Source: Corynebacterium incognita (GTDB lineage: Bacteria > Actinomycetota > Actinomycetes > Mycobacteriales > Mycobacteriaceae). From it: 64,000 nucleotides of DNA. How positions within the stretch are numbered: the stretch's first letter is position 1; each line of letters starts with the position of its first letter. The stretch covers positions 806,001 to 870,000 of the forward strand of contig NZ_CP059404.1 of assembly GCF_014217255.1 (NCBI RefSeq), given 5' to 3'. Below are positions 34,914 through 43,258 of this stretch, in pieces. The notes under the pieces were generated by a model that was given only the letters and a program-made list of their open reading frames with translations, did not search any database and was not told where the DNA came from. The position numbers and the translations under genes were made by a program.

Positions 34914-36650
34914 TTACGGACGCGGAATATTGCGCAGGTTGGACGCGGCCATGTCCACCATGTGTCCCACGCCGCCGCCAAAGACGGTGCGCGTGGCGGC
35001 CTTGGAAAAGCCCATAATCTGCGCCCACGTGATGGTCGGCGGGATGGACAACGCATTGGCATCCGTGCGGATATCCACCAGCACCGGCCCGTCGTAGGCC
35101 ATCACCTCTTGGATGACCTCGCGCGCGTTCTGTGGATCCTCGACGACCACAGACTTAATGCCCACACCCTCGGCGATGTGCGCGTAGTCCACGAGGTCGT
35201 GGTCCGTCTGATACTCCGGCATCCCCTTGACCAGCATCTCCAGCTTGACCATACCCAGCGAGGAGTTATTAAACACGAACATCTTCAGCGGCAACTCGTG
35301 CTGGCGCACCGTAATGAGCTCGCCCATCAGCATGGATAGGCCGCCGTCGCCAATGAAGGAAACCACCTGGCGGTTGCGGTCCGCGTACTGCGCACCGATG
35401 GCATGTGGAAGAGCGTTGGCCATCGTGCCGTGGCGGAAGGAACCGATCTGCTCGCGCTTGCCGTTCGGCGTAATGTAGCGCGCGCCCCACACGTTGTTCA
35501 TGCCGGTATCCACGGTAAACACCGCGTCCTCGGCCGCTTCCTCGTCGATGATATTGGCCACGTACTCTGGGTGGATTGGGGTGTGGTTGCCCACGTCGGA
35601 GGTGTACGCCTCGATCACATGGTCCAGCTTCCGGTGATGCTCCTTGAGCATCTTGTCTAGGAAGGAGCGATCCTGCTTCTCTGCGATGTGCGGCAGGATG
35701 TTGTCGATCGTCGCGCCGACGTCGCCCACCACCGGGTAGGTCACGCGGGTGCGACGCCCCAAGTGTGCGCCGTTGATGTCCACCTGCGCCACGTTCTTCT
35801 TGGGCAGGAACTCTGTGTACGGGAAGTCCGTGCCCAGCAGGATGAGCAAGTCCGCCTCCTGCATGGCGTCGTGCGCCGCGCCGTAACCTAGCAATCCCGA
35901 CATGCCAACGTCGTAAGGGTTGTCATACTGGATGTACATCTTGCCGCCCAGCGCGTGGCCGACGGGGGCCTTAATCTTCTCTGCCAGCGCCAGCACCTGG
36001 TCGCGGGCGTCACGCGCACCGCCGCCGACGAAGAGAGTGACGGTGTCGGCGTCGTCGATGGCCTTCGCCAACGCGGCCGCCTCCTGGGCGTCCGGGTATA
36101 CCACCGGGCGGCCGGAGGAAATCACGGAACCGGCGAAGATGTCATCTTCCGCCTCGTGCTCGGTAATATCGCCCGGCAGCGCCAGGACTGAGACACCGTT
36201 TCCGGCCATGGTGGACTGGATGGCGTGGTGCAAAATGGTGCCGCCCTGGTCAGCGGAATTGACCATCTCGCAGTAACCGGAGCACTCCTTAAAGAGCTCC
36301 TGCGGGTGTGTCTCCTGGAAGAAGCTGGAGCCGATCTTCTGCGAGGGGATATGGCTGGCCAGCGCCAGCACCTTCGCGCCGTTGCGGTGGGAATCAAACA
36401 GGCCCTGAATAAGGTGGGTATTGCCCGGGCCACACGACGCCGCGCATACCGCCAACTCGCCGGTCAACAACGACTCCGCGCCGGCCGCGAACGCGGCCGC
36501 CTCCTCGTTGCGCACGTGCACCCACTCGATGGAAGAATCACGCACGGCATCAACGATGGGGTTCAACGAGTCCCCCACCAAGCCGTAAATCCGCTTAACG
36601 CCCTGCTTTTCTAACGTTTCAATGATCTGTTCTGCAAAGTTCATAGCCAT
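34914..36650 (-). CDS. pqo: Pyruvate:menaquinone oxidoreductase
   Basis: Pqo oxidatively decarboxylates pyruvate to acetate and CO2 and passes electrons to menaquinone at the membrane. The 578-residue ThDP- and FAD-dependent enzyme has the ThDP-activating Glu in VHVRNEEAAAFAAG and the conserved GPGNTHLIQGLFDS. The ThDP-binding motif is GDGGLSMLMGELITV to NNSSLGMV. A C-terminal amphipathic tail (FGGGVGHMVDMAASNLRNI) serves membrane and lipid association in PoxB. The start could be the first or second ATG of MAMNF. It lies 119 bp upstream of phoR on the same strand, and a 360-bp region with a repeat array lies before it. Identity is strong. Confidence 0.94.
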   Translation of the reverse strand: MAMNFAEQIIETLEKQGVKRIYGLVGDSLNPIVDAVRDSSIEWVHVRNEEAAAFAAGAESLLTGELAVCAASCGPGNTHLIQGLFDSHRNGAKVLALASHIPSQKIGSSFFQETHPQELFKECSGYCEMVNSADQGGTILHHAIQSTMAGNGVSVLALPGDITEHEAEDDIFAGSVISSGRPVVYPDAQEAAALAKAIDDADTVTLFVGGGARDARDQVLALAEKIKAPVGHALGGKMYIQYDNPYDVGMSGLLGYGAAHDAMQEADLLILLGTDFPYTEFLPKKNVAQVDINGAHLGRRTRVTYPVVGDVGATIDNILPHIAEKQDRSFLDKMLKEHHRKLDHVIEAYTSDVGNHTPIHPEYVANIIDEEAAEDAVFTVDTGMNNVWGARYITPNGKREQIGSFRHGTMANALPHAIGAQYADRNRQVVSFIGDGGLSMLMGELITVRQHELPLKMFVFNNSSLGMVKLEMLVKGMPEYQTDHDLVDYAHIAEGVGIKSVVVEDPQNAREVIQEVMAYDGPVLVDIRTDANALSIPPTITWAQIMGFSKAATRTVFGGGVGHMVDMAASNLRNIPRP

Positions 36651-36791
36651 ACATCCGATTGTCCACGCCTCGTGCGGTTTTCGCCATAAGACCAGGCGAG
36701 CGGGCCGCCACGGTAAGCCACAGCATGGGCAGCATCACGGTTGTCAGCTCATATCCTGATGTCTTTCCTGAAACTACCCACCGCACCACTG

Positions 36792-36820
36792 CGTTCAACG
36801 GCGTTCAACGGCGTTCAACG
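36792..36820. repeat. Three palindromic CGTTCAACG repeats at 10-bp spacing
   Basis: CGTTCAACG occurs three times, separated by a single G, so one copy falls on each turn of the helix. Each copy is a palindrome around its central C. The array lies 142-170 bp upstream of pqo. Confidence 0.7.
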
Positions 36821-36973
36821 GCCATGCAGCAATACCCCCCCCCTACGGTTGTGGCCACCGAGAGACTCGGGATATCCCTTTTACCCAGTCAAGCATTCCC
36901 GGATTAGTACAACGGATGAGGTCGAAAACATCTCTAAGTCGGCGGCCGTGGGTTACGTAGCAAACAGTGCAAT

Positions 36974-37007
36974 GCCCCTGGCAGAAATTACGACTTCTAC
37001 CAGGGGC
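36974..37007 (-). terminator. Terminator after tRNA-Thr
   Basis: The stem GCCCCTGG/CCAGGGGC is extended inward by a near-perfect TAGAAG/TTTCTG-type stem. It lies 5 bp beyond the tRNA 3' end. The T-tract is weak. Confidence 0.6.
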
Positions 37008-37012
37008 GAGAG

Positions 37013-37085
37013 AGCTGGAGACGAGACTTGAACTCGCAACCTACGCATTACAAGTGCGTTGCGCTACCAATTGCGCCACTCCAGC
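37013..37085 (-). tRNA. tRNA-Thr (anticodon TGT)
   Basis: The 73-nt cloverleaf has a perfect 7-bp acceptor stem (GCTGGAG/CTCCAGC), D-arm TGGCGCAATTGGTAGCGCA, anticodon loop CTTGTAA and T-arm ending GTTCAAGTC. The discriminator base is T. The CCA end is not encoded. The gene is divergent from thrE, a threonine exporter. Confidence 0.96.
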
Positions 37086-37227
37086 AGCGTGACGCCAGTT
37101 TTGCTGCGCCACGAAAACCACATAGTACCCGACCGTCGCACAGGGAGGAAACCTGCCAGTAGGCTAAGGGGGCGTCGGGAAGCACCCCGGCGGACAATAC
37201 GCATTGAGGATTGAGGAAACGCATACC

Positions 37228-38817
37228 GTGAGTTCAGTGTTGGGGAAGCTTTCGGCGTTGCTGGGCGCGCAGGGCCACTTTGCGACGATTGATGCCGTCA
37301 AGGCCGCGCCGCCGCCGTCACCGCTGGCACCGATTGACCTCACCAACCCTGTTCAGGTCGCCGGCGTCATGGACATCGCCGCACGCGTCGCAGACCTACT
37401 GCTGTCCTCCGGGCAATCGAACTCCGATACGCGCGCCCAGGTCCATGCGGTGATGTCCGCCTACGGCTTGCACTACTGCCACGTGGACATCGTGATGAAT
37501 ACCATCACTATCCACACGAGCGTCGGCACCGGCGAGGACAAACGACCCGTCACAGTCTTCCACGTGGCCTCCGGAGTGGCCGTAGACTTTGCCAAGCTCT
37601 CCGCCGTGGACCAGCTGATCCGCTCCATCCACTCCGGTGCCACCCCACCCGCGATGGCGGAGAGAATCTTGGAGGACATCACCCGGCAAAAGCCGCCGCA
37701 TCCATGGTGGGTCACCTTGTTGGGTTGGGGCGTGATGGGTGGTTTCATCTCCGTAATGTTGGGCGGCGACCTACTGGTGGGCGTCATTTCCTTCTTCGTA
37801 TCCATGCTCATCATCGGCGTCAACGATTGGCTCGGCTCGAAGCGCCTACCGCCGTTTTATCAGAACGTCGTCGGTGGCTTCCTCGCTGTGGTCCCTGTCG
37901 CGGGTCTGTACCACTTCGCCGCGCAGAACGGCATTACTTTCTCCCCCAGTCAGGTCATCGGTATGGGAATCATCGTCCTCGTCGCCGGCCTCACTCTGGT
38001 GCAGTGCCTCGTGGACGGCATCACGCACTCGCCGGTAACGTCGGTGGCCAAATTCTTCGAGGCCATGATGATGACCGGCGGCATCATCGGCGGCGTCGGC
38101 TTGGGCATCCAATTCGCCCAATTCGCGGGGATTGAGCTACCGCCGCTGGAAATCATCGCTCCACCGGTGTACCACGAGGTCCCGCTATTGGTGCTGTGCG
38201 GCGCCATCGGTTCCGCGGGCTTTGCGGTCGCCTGCCACGCCGGATGGCGCGAGACCTTCGTCTCCGCGCTCACGGCCGGCGCCGGCATGCTGTTTTACTA
38301 CCTCATCCTGATCCCGTTCGGCGTGGGTCCGGTATCCGCCTCAGCACTATCGGCAGTGGCTGTGGGCCTGGCCGGTGGTTTGCTGTCGCGCCGCTACATG
38401 ATCCCGCCGCTGATTACCGGCATCGTAGGCTACACCCCAATGCTGCCCGGCCTAACGTTGTACCGCGGCATGTACGCCTCTCTCAACGAGCAGATGATCA
38501 CAGGATTTACCAACCTGGCCATGGCGATTGCGATCTCCGGCGGCTTGGCGGCCGGCGTGGTCTTCGGTGAACGCGTGGCCCGGCGGCTGCGCCGCCCGCA
38601 GTACTTCCGGCCCTACAGCGCTTTCAAACGCGCTGGACGTTATTCCTTTGCCAAGGCCGCGCAGCTGGCGCGTCATACACGCATCCCGCGCGTTCCCATG
38701 TCACCGTTTGCACCGCGCGCCATGCGACCGCAACGCCCACCGCGGACGTCGACACGCTATAGCGTCCTGCAAGGAGAGGCCGAGGCAAACCCGGAAGAGA
38801 AAAGCACAGATCGATAG
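37228..38817 (+). CDS. thrE: Threonine/serine exporter ThrE
   Basis: ThrE exports threonine and serine using the proton gradient. The 529-residue protein has the C. glutamicum ThrE layout. An N-terminal cytoplasmic domain (about 1-155) carries AAPPPSPLAPIDLT, LLSSGQSNSDTRAQV and YGLHYCHVDI. About ten TM segments follow (LGWGVMGGFISVMLGGDLL through MAIAISGGLAAGVVFG), with FYQNVVGGF and PPLITGIVGYTPMLPG. The basic C-terminal tail is unstructured. The frame opens with TTG at 37204; I prefer GTG 37228, which has GAGGA 10 nt upstream. The gene is followed by the Lys-rich protein and otsA, an order I recall from C. glutamicum. Confidence 0.94.
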   Translation: MSSVLGKLSALLGAQGHFATIDAVKAAPPPSPLAPIDLTNPVQVAGVMDIAARVADLLLSSGQSNSDTRAQVHAVMSAYGLHYCHVDIVMNTITIHTSVGTGEDKRPVTVFHVASGVAVDFAKLSAVDQLIRSIHSGATPPAMAERILEDITRQKPPHPWWVTLLGWGVMGGFISVMLGGDLLVGVISFFVSMLIIGVNDWLGSKRLPPFYQNVVGGFLAVVPVAGLYHFAAQNGITFSPSQVIGMGIIVLVAGLTLVQCLVDGITHSPVTSVAKFFEAMMMTGGIIGGVGLGIQFAQFAGIELPPLEIIAPPVYHEVPLLVLCGAIGSAGFAVACHAGWRETFVSALTAGAGMLFYYLILIPFGVGPVSASALSAVAVGLAGGLLSRRYMIPPLITGIVGYTPMLPGLTLYRGMYASLNEQMITGFTNLAMAIAISGGLAAGVVFGERVARRLRRPQYFRPYSAFKRAGRYSFAKAAQLARHTRIPRVPMSPFAPRAMRPQRPPRTSTRYSVLQGEAEANPEEKSTDR

Positions 38818-38882
38818 CGTAGAATGAGCCAGTTGTATAGCGCCAAGCTTTTTATTATCCGTGACATCCCCAGGAGGATTTC

Positions 38883-39260
38883 GTGCCGCCAAAGGTAACC
38901 GATACTCACCCGAACGCTGAGCAACCCAACTTTATTGAGGAGGAGACCGCCCTGGCGGCCCGCCGCATCGTTGCCACGTACGCGGAGGACTTCATGGATG
39001 GCGTCACGCTGATGTCCATGCTGGGTGTGGAGCCCGAGGGCCTGGTGCACAAGAAGGTGCTGGCCGAGCAGGAGGAGCAGGCTGAGCCTGCGGAGAAGCC
39101 GACGAAGAAGACCACCAAGAAGTCAACGAAGAAGACAACGAAGAAGACCACCAAGAAGTCAACGAAGAAGACGACGAAGAAGACCACCAAGAAGTCGACC
39201 AAGAAGACGACTAAGAAGGCCGCCAAGAAGTCGACCAAGAAAACCACGAAGAAGGCTTAA
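38883..39260 (+). CDS. Lys/Thr-repeat (histone H1-like tail) protein
   Basis: The 125-residue product has two parts. Residues 1-70 are an acidic, helical head (NFIEEETALAARRIVATYAEDFMDGVTLMSMLGVEPEGL). Residues 73-125 consist almost entirely of TKK/STKK repeats with Pro and Ala. The basic tail resembles those of actinobacterial HU and histone-H1-like proteins and suggests nucleic-acid binding, but the head is not HU. AGGAGG lies 6 nt before the GTG start. otsA follows after 6 bp. Function is unknown. Confidence 0.82.
   Translation: MPPKVTDTHPNAEQPNFIEEETALAARRIVATYAEDFMDGVTLMSMLGVEPEGLVHKKVLAEQEEQAEPAEKPTKKTTKKSTKKTTKKTTKKSTKKTTKKTTKKSTKKTTKKAAKKSTKKTTKKA
39103..39257 (+). repeat. Tandem AAG-rich coding repeat in the Lys-rich gene
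   Basis: About 50 codons encode alternating TKK and STKK with varied third bases (acc/acg/acg, aag). The synonymous variation suggests selection for the peptide rather than a recent DNA expansion. Confidence 0.7.
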
Positions 39261-39266
39261 ACACCC

Positions 39267-40706
39267 ATGACGGCGAGCGGTTCCAACAGCTTTGTGGTGG
39301 TGGCCAACCGCCTGCCCGTGGACCTGACCACCACCACCGACGGGCAGCGCGAGTGGGTGCCGTCTCCCGGCGGTCTCGTAGCCGCGCTATCTCCGGTGCT
39401 GGAGAGCCACCAGGGGTGCTGGGTAGGCTGGCCCGGCATCATCGATGAGGCCCCGGAGGCTTTCCGCACGGATAAGGGCGTGCTTCTGCACCCGGTCAAG
39501 CTGGGCGCCACGGACTTCCAGGAGTTCTACGAAGGCTTTTCCAACGCCACTTTGTGGCCGCTCTATCACGATTTGATTGTCACACCGGTGTACAACCGGG
39601 ATTGGTGGGATACGTACCGCGAGGTCAACCTCAAATTCGCCGCGGAGGTGGCGGAGGTGGCCGCCGAGGGCGCCACGGTGTGGGTGCAGGACTACCAACT
39701 GCAGCTGCTGCCGGGCATTTTGCGCCAGATGCGCCCGGATCTCACCATCGGCTTTTTCTTGCATATCCCCTTCCCCAACGCGGATCTCTTCCGCCAGTTG
39801 CCGTGGCGTGATGAGACAGTGCGCGGTCTGTTGGGCGCGGATCTCATCGGCTTCCATTTGGAATCCAACGCCACCAACTTCCTGGACCTGGCCCGCAGCA
39901 TGGGCCTCGAGGTAGAAGGAAACGCTGCCACCCGCGAGATCGGCGCAAAGATCACCACCAACGACGGCCGCGAAGTAGGCGTGGGCGCGTTCCCCATTTC
40001 CATCGACGTCGCCTCCATGGGGACGTTCGATGACACAGACGCGGAGAAGATCGCGCAGATGCGCGGGGAGCTCGGGGACCCGTCCACGATCATTTTGGGC
40101 ATCGATCGCCTGGACTACACCAAGGGCATCCTGCAGCGGCTGCTGGCGTTTGAGGAGCTGCTGGAGACCGGGGCGGTGGAGCCTGCCGACGTCACGTTTG
40201 TCCAGGTTGCTACCCCGTCCCGCGAGCGCATCGAGCAGTACCGTGTGGCGCGCTCGAAGGTAGAGGAAGCCGTTGGCCGCATCAACGGCCGTTTTGGCAC
40301 CATCGCGCACCCGGTGGTGCACTACCTGCACCGCTCACTGCCGAAAGACGAGCTGCGCTACTACTTCCGCATGGCGGACATCATGGCCGTCACCCCGTTC
40401 AAAGACGGCATGAACCTGGTGGCCAAAGAGTACGTGGCCTGCCACGACGACGGCACCGGCGCGCTCGTACTCTCCGAGTTTGCGGGCGCCGCGGCGGAGT
40501 TGACCCAGGCCAGCCTGTGCAACCCCTTTGATATGGAGTCGGTGAAGCGCTCGCTGCTCAACACCATCCAGTCGCTCCAGTCCTCCCCCGAGATGATGAC
40601 CGAGCGCATGCACCAGCTGCACCAGCAGGTGACCGAGCACGACGTGAACCTGTGGGCTGACGCTTTCCTACACTGCCTTGAGGAGTCCCGTGCGCACCAC
40701 GCTTAA
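39267..40706 (+). CDS. otsA: Trehalose-6-phosphate synthase
   Basis: OtsA makes trehalose-6-phosphate from glucose-6-P and a nucleotide-glucose donor. Trehalose is both an osmolyte and the mycolate carrier. The 479-residue GT20 enzyme has [12 protein letters not shown], the glucose-6-P site [39 protein letters not shown], the donor-binding [15 protein letters not shown] and the C-terminal [12 protein letters not shown] with LSEFAGAA. The expected active-site Arg, Lys and Asp/Glu motifs are all present. It starts 6 bp after the Lys-rich gene and overlaps the following lipoprotein gene by 17 bp; otsB follows further downstream. Confidence 0.97.
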   Translation: MTASGSNSFVVVANRLPVDLTTTTDGQREWVPSPGGLVAALSPVLESHQGCWVGWPGIIDEAPEAFRTDKGVLLHPVKLGATDFQEFYEGFSNATLWPLYHDLIVTPVYNRDWWDTYREVNLKFAAEVAEVAAEGATVWVQDYQLQLLPGILRQMRPDLTIGFFLHIPFPNADLFRQLPWRDETVRGLLGADLIGFHLESNATNFLDLARSMGLEVEGNAATREIGAKITTNDGREVGVGAFPISIDVASMGTFDDTDAEKIAQMRGELGDPSTIILGIDRLDYTKGILQRLLAFEELLETGAVEPADVTFVQVATPSRERIEQYRVARSKVEEAVGRINGRFGTIAHPVVHYLHRSLPKDELRYYFRMADIMAVTPFKDGMNLVAKEYVACHDDGTGALVLSEFAGAAAELTQASLCNPFDMESVKRSLLNTIQSLQSSPEMMTERMHQLHQQVTEHDVNLWADAFLHCLEESRAHHA

Positions 40707-41229
40707 GGCCTGCGCCGCGGCCACCGCACTGCTGATGGTCGGCGGCCTCACCACGGCATGCTCGAAGAACTCGGCGGAGCCTCCCATGCGGATCGCGCAG
40801 CGCAATTGGCAGGTCACGGGCATCTTCACAGATCCGGAGGCCCCCACGTCCCTGCCAGCCTCCGTGACCAAACTCCCTGAGGTCACCTTTGGCGAGCGCT
40901 CTGCCACTGGTTCTACCGGCTGCGCCCGCTTCCAGGCTTTGGTGAGCTATCACCACGCAGAAGAAGGCGAAGACGGCGAGCAGACCTCCATCCGGGAGGC
41001 GAACCGCCTGCGGTTGGACAACGTCCGCATGGACTCACCTTCCGAGGATTGCACCGGTGCGTCGGCGTGGGCACACGGCCAGCTCAGCGCGTTGTTGGCG
41101 GAGGGCCACGAGTTCGAGATCTCCTTCGGCACCTCGGAGCAACTGGCGCTCACGCTTGTCGACGATCGCGTGGACAGCCCCGCGCTCCGCCTGACCTCCT
41201 TGGACGCCGGGGATGCCCCCGCCAAGTAG
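40690..41229 (+). CDS. Secreted lipoprotein between otsA and otsB (unknown function)
   Basis: The 179-residue protein starts at GTG 40690, with GAGGAG 4 nt upstream and inside the last codons of otsA, so its translation is probably coupled. The N-terminus is a lipoprotein signal ([12 protein letters not shown], Cys near 24). The rest has [34 protein letters not shown] and [16 protein letters not shown], a pattern reminiscent of META/HslJ-like beta domains, but I do not recognise a named family. Two cysteines (in GCARF and EDCTG) could form a disulfide. Function is unknown; position suggests a link with trehalose synthesis only by context. Confidence 0.75.
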   Translation: MRTTLKACAAATALLMVGGLTTACSKNSAEPPMRIAQRNWQVTGIFTDPEAPTSLPASVTKLPEVTFGERSATGSTGCARFQALVSYHHAEEGEDGEQTSIREANRLRLDNVRMDSPSEDCTGASAWAHGQLSALLAEGHEFEISFGTSEQLALTLVDDRVDSPALRLTSLDAGDAPAK

Positions 41230-41241
41230 CGGCAGAGCAGT

Positions 41242-41247
41242 TAGACT
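41242..41247 (+). promoter_or_regulatory. -10 element of otsB
   Basis: TAGACT, then 8 nt, then ATG at 41256. otsB can therefore be transcribed apart from otsA. Confidence 0.45.
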
Positions 41248-41255
41248 CGGACATT

Positions 41256-42053
41256 ATGGACGGCACTGAACTGGCATACGCTTCCCCTTCCGAGATTTCC
41301 GCCGCGATTGAGCGCTTGGCGGCCGCGCCTCGCCTGCTGGTGGTCAGCGACTTCGACGGCACCCTCGCGGATTTCGCCACGGACATCTACGCCGTCGCCC
41401 CGCACCCGGACGCGGTGACTGCGCTCGAGCGGCTGGCCACTGCGCCGGACACCGCCGTCGCGGTGCTGTCCGGCCGCCACCTGGAGGGGCTGAAGAAGGT
41501 CTGCCCGATGAGCGAGAACGTCATCTTTGCCGGCTCGCACGGCGCGGAATCCTCTGCGGGTGGAATCGAACTCACCCCCACCATGCGCGAGCACCTGGAG
41601 TCCATCGGCGCGCAGCTGGAGGCGCTGCATCGCACCTATCCTCACACCGCCATCGAGGTCAAGCCCTACCAGCGGGTCTTCCACACGGTGGCGCTGGCGC
41701 AGCATGACCCGGAGCTCGCGGCGGAGGCACTGCGCCAGGCGGCGGCGCTGGATGCGGAGGGTTTCCCCGACGTGGTGGTGGGCAAAAACATTGTGGAGTA
41801 CTCCGCCGCGGAGGTCAACAAGGGTAAGTGGATCACTGCAGAGCGCGCGGACTTCGCCGCCGACGCCGTGGTTTTCTTGGGTGACGACACCACCGACGAG
41901 ACCGGCTTCAGGGTGCTGACCGGCGACGCGGACCTCGGCGTGAAAGTGGGCGACGGCGCCACCGCTGCGCGTCTGCGCATCACGGACCGGCAGGCCGTGG
42001 CGGATTTCTTCGGCGCTTTGGCTACTGCCCGGTTGGCACGGCTGGGGCGATAG
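41256..42053 (+). CDS. otsB: Trehalose-6-phosphate phosphatase
   Basis: OtsB dephosphorylates trehalose-6-P. The 265-residue HAD-type phosphatase has the nucleophile motif VVSDFDGTLADF, the VAVLSGRHLEGL motif, AGSHGAESS in the cap, the Lys in VEYSAAEVNKGKW and the metal motif FLGDDTTDETGF. The frame is open back to 41049, but homology and a TAGACT hexamer 8 nt upstream support ATG 41256. Its 3' end overlaps the convergent ipsA gene by 32 bp. Identity is strong. Confidence 0.95.
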   Translation: MDGTELAYASPSEISAAIERLAAAPRLLVVSDFDGTLADFATDIYAVAPHPDAVTALERLATAPDTAVAVLSGRHLEGLKKVCPMSENVIFAGSHGAESSAGGIELTPTMREHLESIGAQLEALHRTYPHTAIEVKPYQRVFHTVALAQHDPELAAEALRQAAALDAEGFPDVVVGKNIVEYSAAEVNKGKWITAERADFAADAVVFLGDDTTDETGFRVLTGDADLGVKVGDGATAARLRITDRQAVADFFGALATARLARLGR

Positions 42054-43146
42054 TCGCGCCCGCGTGGAACGTGGTGCTGAGAATCTTGCGCGTCGGGTTG
42101 CCGCGATCCTCGTGGCGCCGGGCGGTGTCGGGGGCGTCGATAAGCTCCTGGAGCAACTGCCCGGCCGCGGCACCTTTGGCCTTGTTGGGTTGGACGACGG
42201 TGCTCAACCCACGCGCCAGCGCCGTGTCCACGCCATCGAACCCCGTCACTGACAGCTGTTCTGGTACGGAAATCCCCTGCTCTGCAGCGTAATCCAATAC
42301 TGCGAGTGCCATGGAGTCCGTGGTGCACAACACGGCGGTGAGATCCGGGTGCGCGCGCAGCAGCTGCTCGGCGGCGTCACGGCCATTGGAGCGATCGTTG
42401 ATGTGCCGGGTGTGTACGGGAATCTCCTCGCGCGAAATGCCCGCCTGGGCGAAGACGTCGAGGGCGCCGGTGATGCGGGCGCGTTGGACGTGCATGGCCG
42501 CGTTGTCGATGTCCGCGATCGCCACCGCGCCGTCGGCACGCTCGTGAAGCAGGCGGATGGCCAGGATGCCGATGCGACGATGCCCGGCGTCCACCAAGGC
42601 CTGGGCGGCGGGGGCGATCGCCGCATAATCATCGATGCCTACGAAGGGGAGCCCGGTGTCCGTGGGCTGGTCGCACACCACCACAGGCACACCGCGCTGC
42701 TGGGCAGCGAGGAGATAAGGATCGTTCTTGGCCACCGAGTAGACAACGAAGCCGTCCACGGCGGCGCGACCCAGAAGCTGCGCGGCGCGATGTTCTTCAT
42801 GCGCGGTGTCCGGCCCGGCCGGGATAAGCGTGAGCGAGGCATTGGTGCCATAGGACGCCTCGGCCATGCCCGCGAGGAAGTCCACCGAGGCCTTGTCCTC
42901 GAAGGCGTAGGTGAGCCGCTCAGTCAGCAGCACCCCGATGGCCCCGGCGCGGCGGGTCCGCAGGCTGCGGGCGGTGGGATCGGGGCCGGGGTAGCCGCGC
43001 TTGGCGGCGGCGGCGAGGATGCGCTCGCGAGTGGCGGGAGCGAGCTGGTCCGGGCGGTTGTACGCGTTGGAGACGGTGGTGCGGGAGACGCCGAGCTCAG
43101 CGGCCAGTGAGGCCAGGGTTTTGCGCCGACGTCCGGAGGTATCCAT
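42022..43146 (-). CDS. ipsA: LacI-family regulator, IpsA-like
   Basis: In C. glutamicum the LacI-type regulator next to otsB and the zinc transporter is IpsA, which activates ino1 (inositol phosphate synthase) in response to inositol and so controls inositol lipids and mycothiol. The 374-residue protein has a LacI helix-turn-helix (KTLASLAAELGVSRTTVSNAYN, 9-30) and hinge. The effector domain follows, with GAIGVLLTERLTYAFED, a VVVCDQPTDTGLPFVGIDD strand and VLCTTDSMALAVL, VTGFDGVDTALARGLSTV. TAGACT lies 7 nt before the ATG. The identification as IpsA is from synteny and family; target sites were not found in this window. Confidence 0.82.
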   Translation of the reverse strand: MDTSGRRRKTLASLAAELGVSRTTVSNAYNRPDQLAPATRERILAAAAKRGYPGPDPTARSLRTRRAGAIGVLLTERLTYAFEDKASVDFLAGMAEASYGTNASLTLIPAGPDTAHEEHRAAQLLGRAAVDGFVVYSVAKNDPYLLAAQQRGVPVVVCDQPTDTGLPFVGIDDYAAIAPAAQALVDAGHRRIGILAIRLLHERADGAVAIADIDNAAMHVQRARITGALDVFAQAGISREEIPVHTRHINDRSNGRDAAEQLLRAHPDLTAVLCTTDSMALAVLDYAAEQGISVPEQLSVTGFDGVDTALARGLSTVVQPNKAKGAAAGQLLQELIDAPDTARRHEDRGNPTRKILSTTFHAGATIAPAVPTGQ

Positions 43147-43153
43147 ACGGCTT

Positions 43154-43159
43154 AGTCTA
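43154..43159 (-). promoter_or_regulatory. -10 element of ipsA
   Basis: TAGACT, then 7 nt, then ATG at 43146. Confidence 0.6.
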
Positions 43160-43221
43160 GAGCAGCCCGCGAGCCCGGGCCGCGTACCCCGGGCTGGGCT
43201 GCGTTTTCAATAGATTTTCAG

Positions 43222-43238
43222 TTGACAATTGTTTTCAA
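43222..43238 (+). promoter_or_regulatory. Candidate Zur box / -35 of the zinc transporter operon
   Basis: TTGACAATTGTTTTCAA is a near palindrome close to the Zur pattern known from mycobacteria and corynebacteria (TTGAAAATNATTTTCAA). Its TTGACA is also a perfect -35, 18 bp from TAGATT. A repressor here would block transcription when zinc is sufficient. Confidence 0.6.
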
Positions 43239-43245
43239 CAGGGCT

Positions 43246-43251
43246 TAGATT
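43246..43251 (+). promoter_or_regulatory. -10 element of the zinc transporter operon
   Basis: TAGATT, then 7 nt, then ATG at 43259. Paired with TTGACA at 43222 this is the best promoter in the window. Confidence 0.75.
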
Positions 43252-43258
43252 CTCCATT

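Larger units (their letters stand above)
36651..37012. other. pqo upstream region
   Basis: About 360 bp without a credible gene. It contains the triple palindromic repeat at 36792-36820, a run of nine C at 36835-36843 and the tRNA-Thr terminator hairpin at 36974-37007. Short ORFs here lack ribosome binding sites and family resemblance. Confidence 0.5.

Noticed and set aside
36792..36820. CRISPR-like repeat array
   Set aside because: Units are 9-10 bp with a single-base gap; no spacers and no cas genes.
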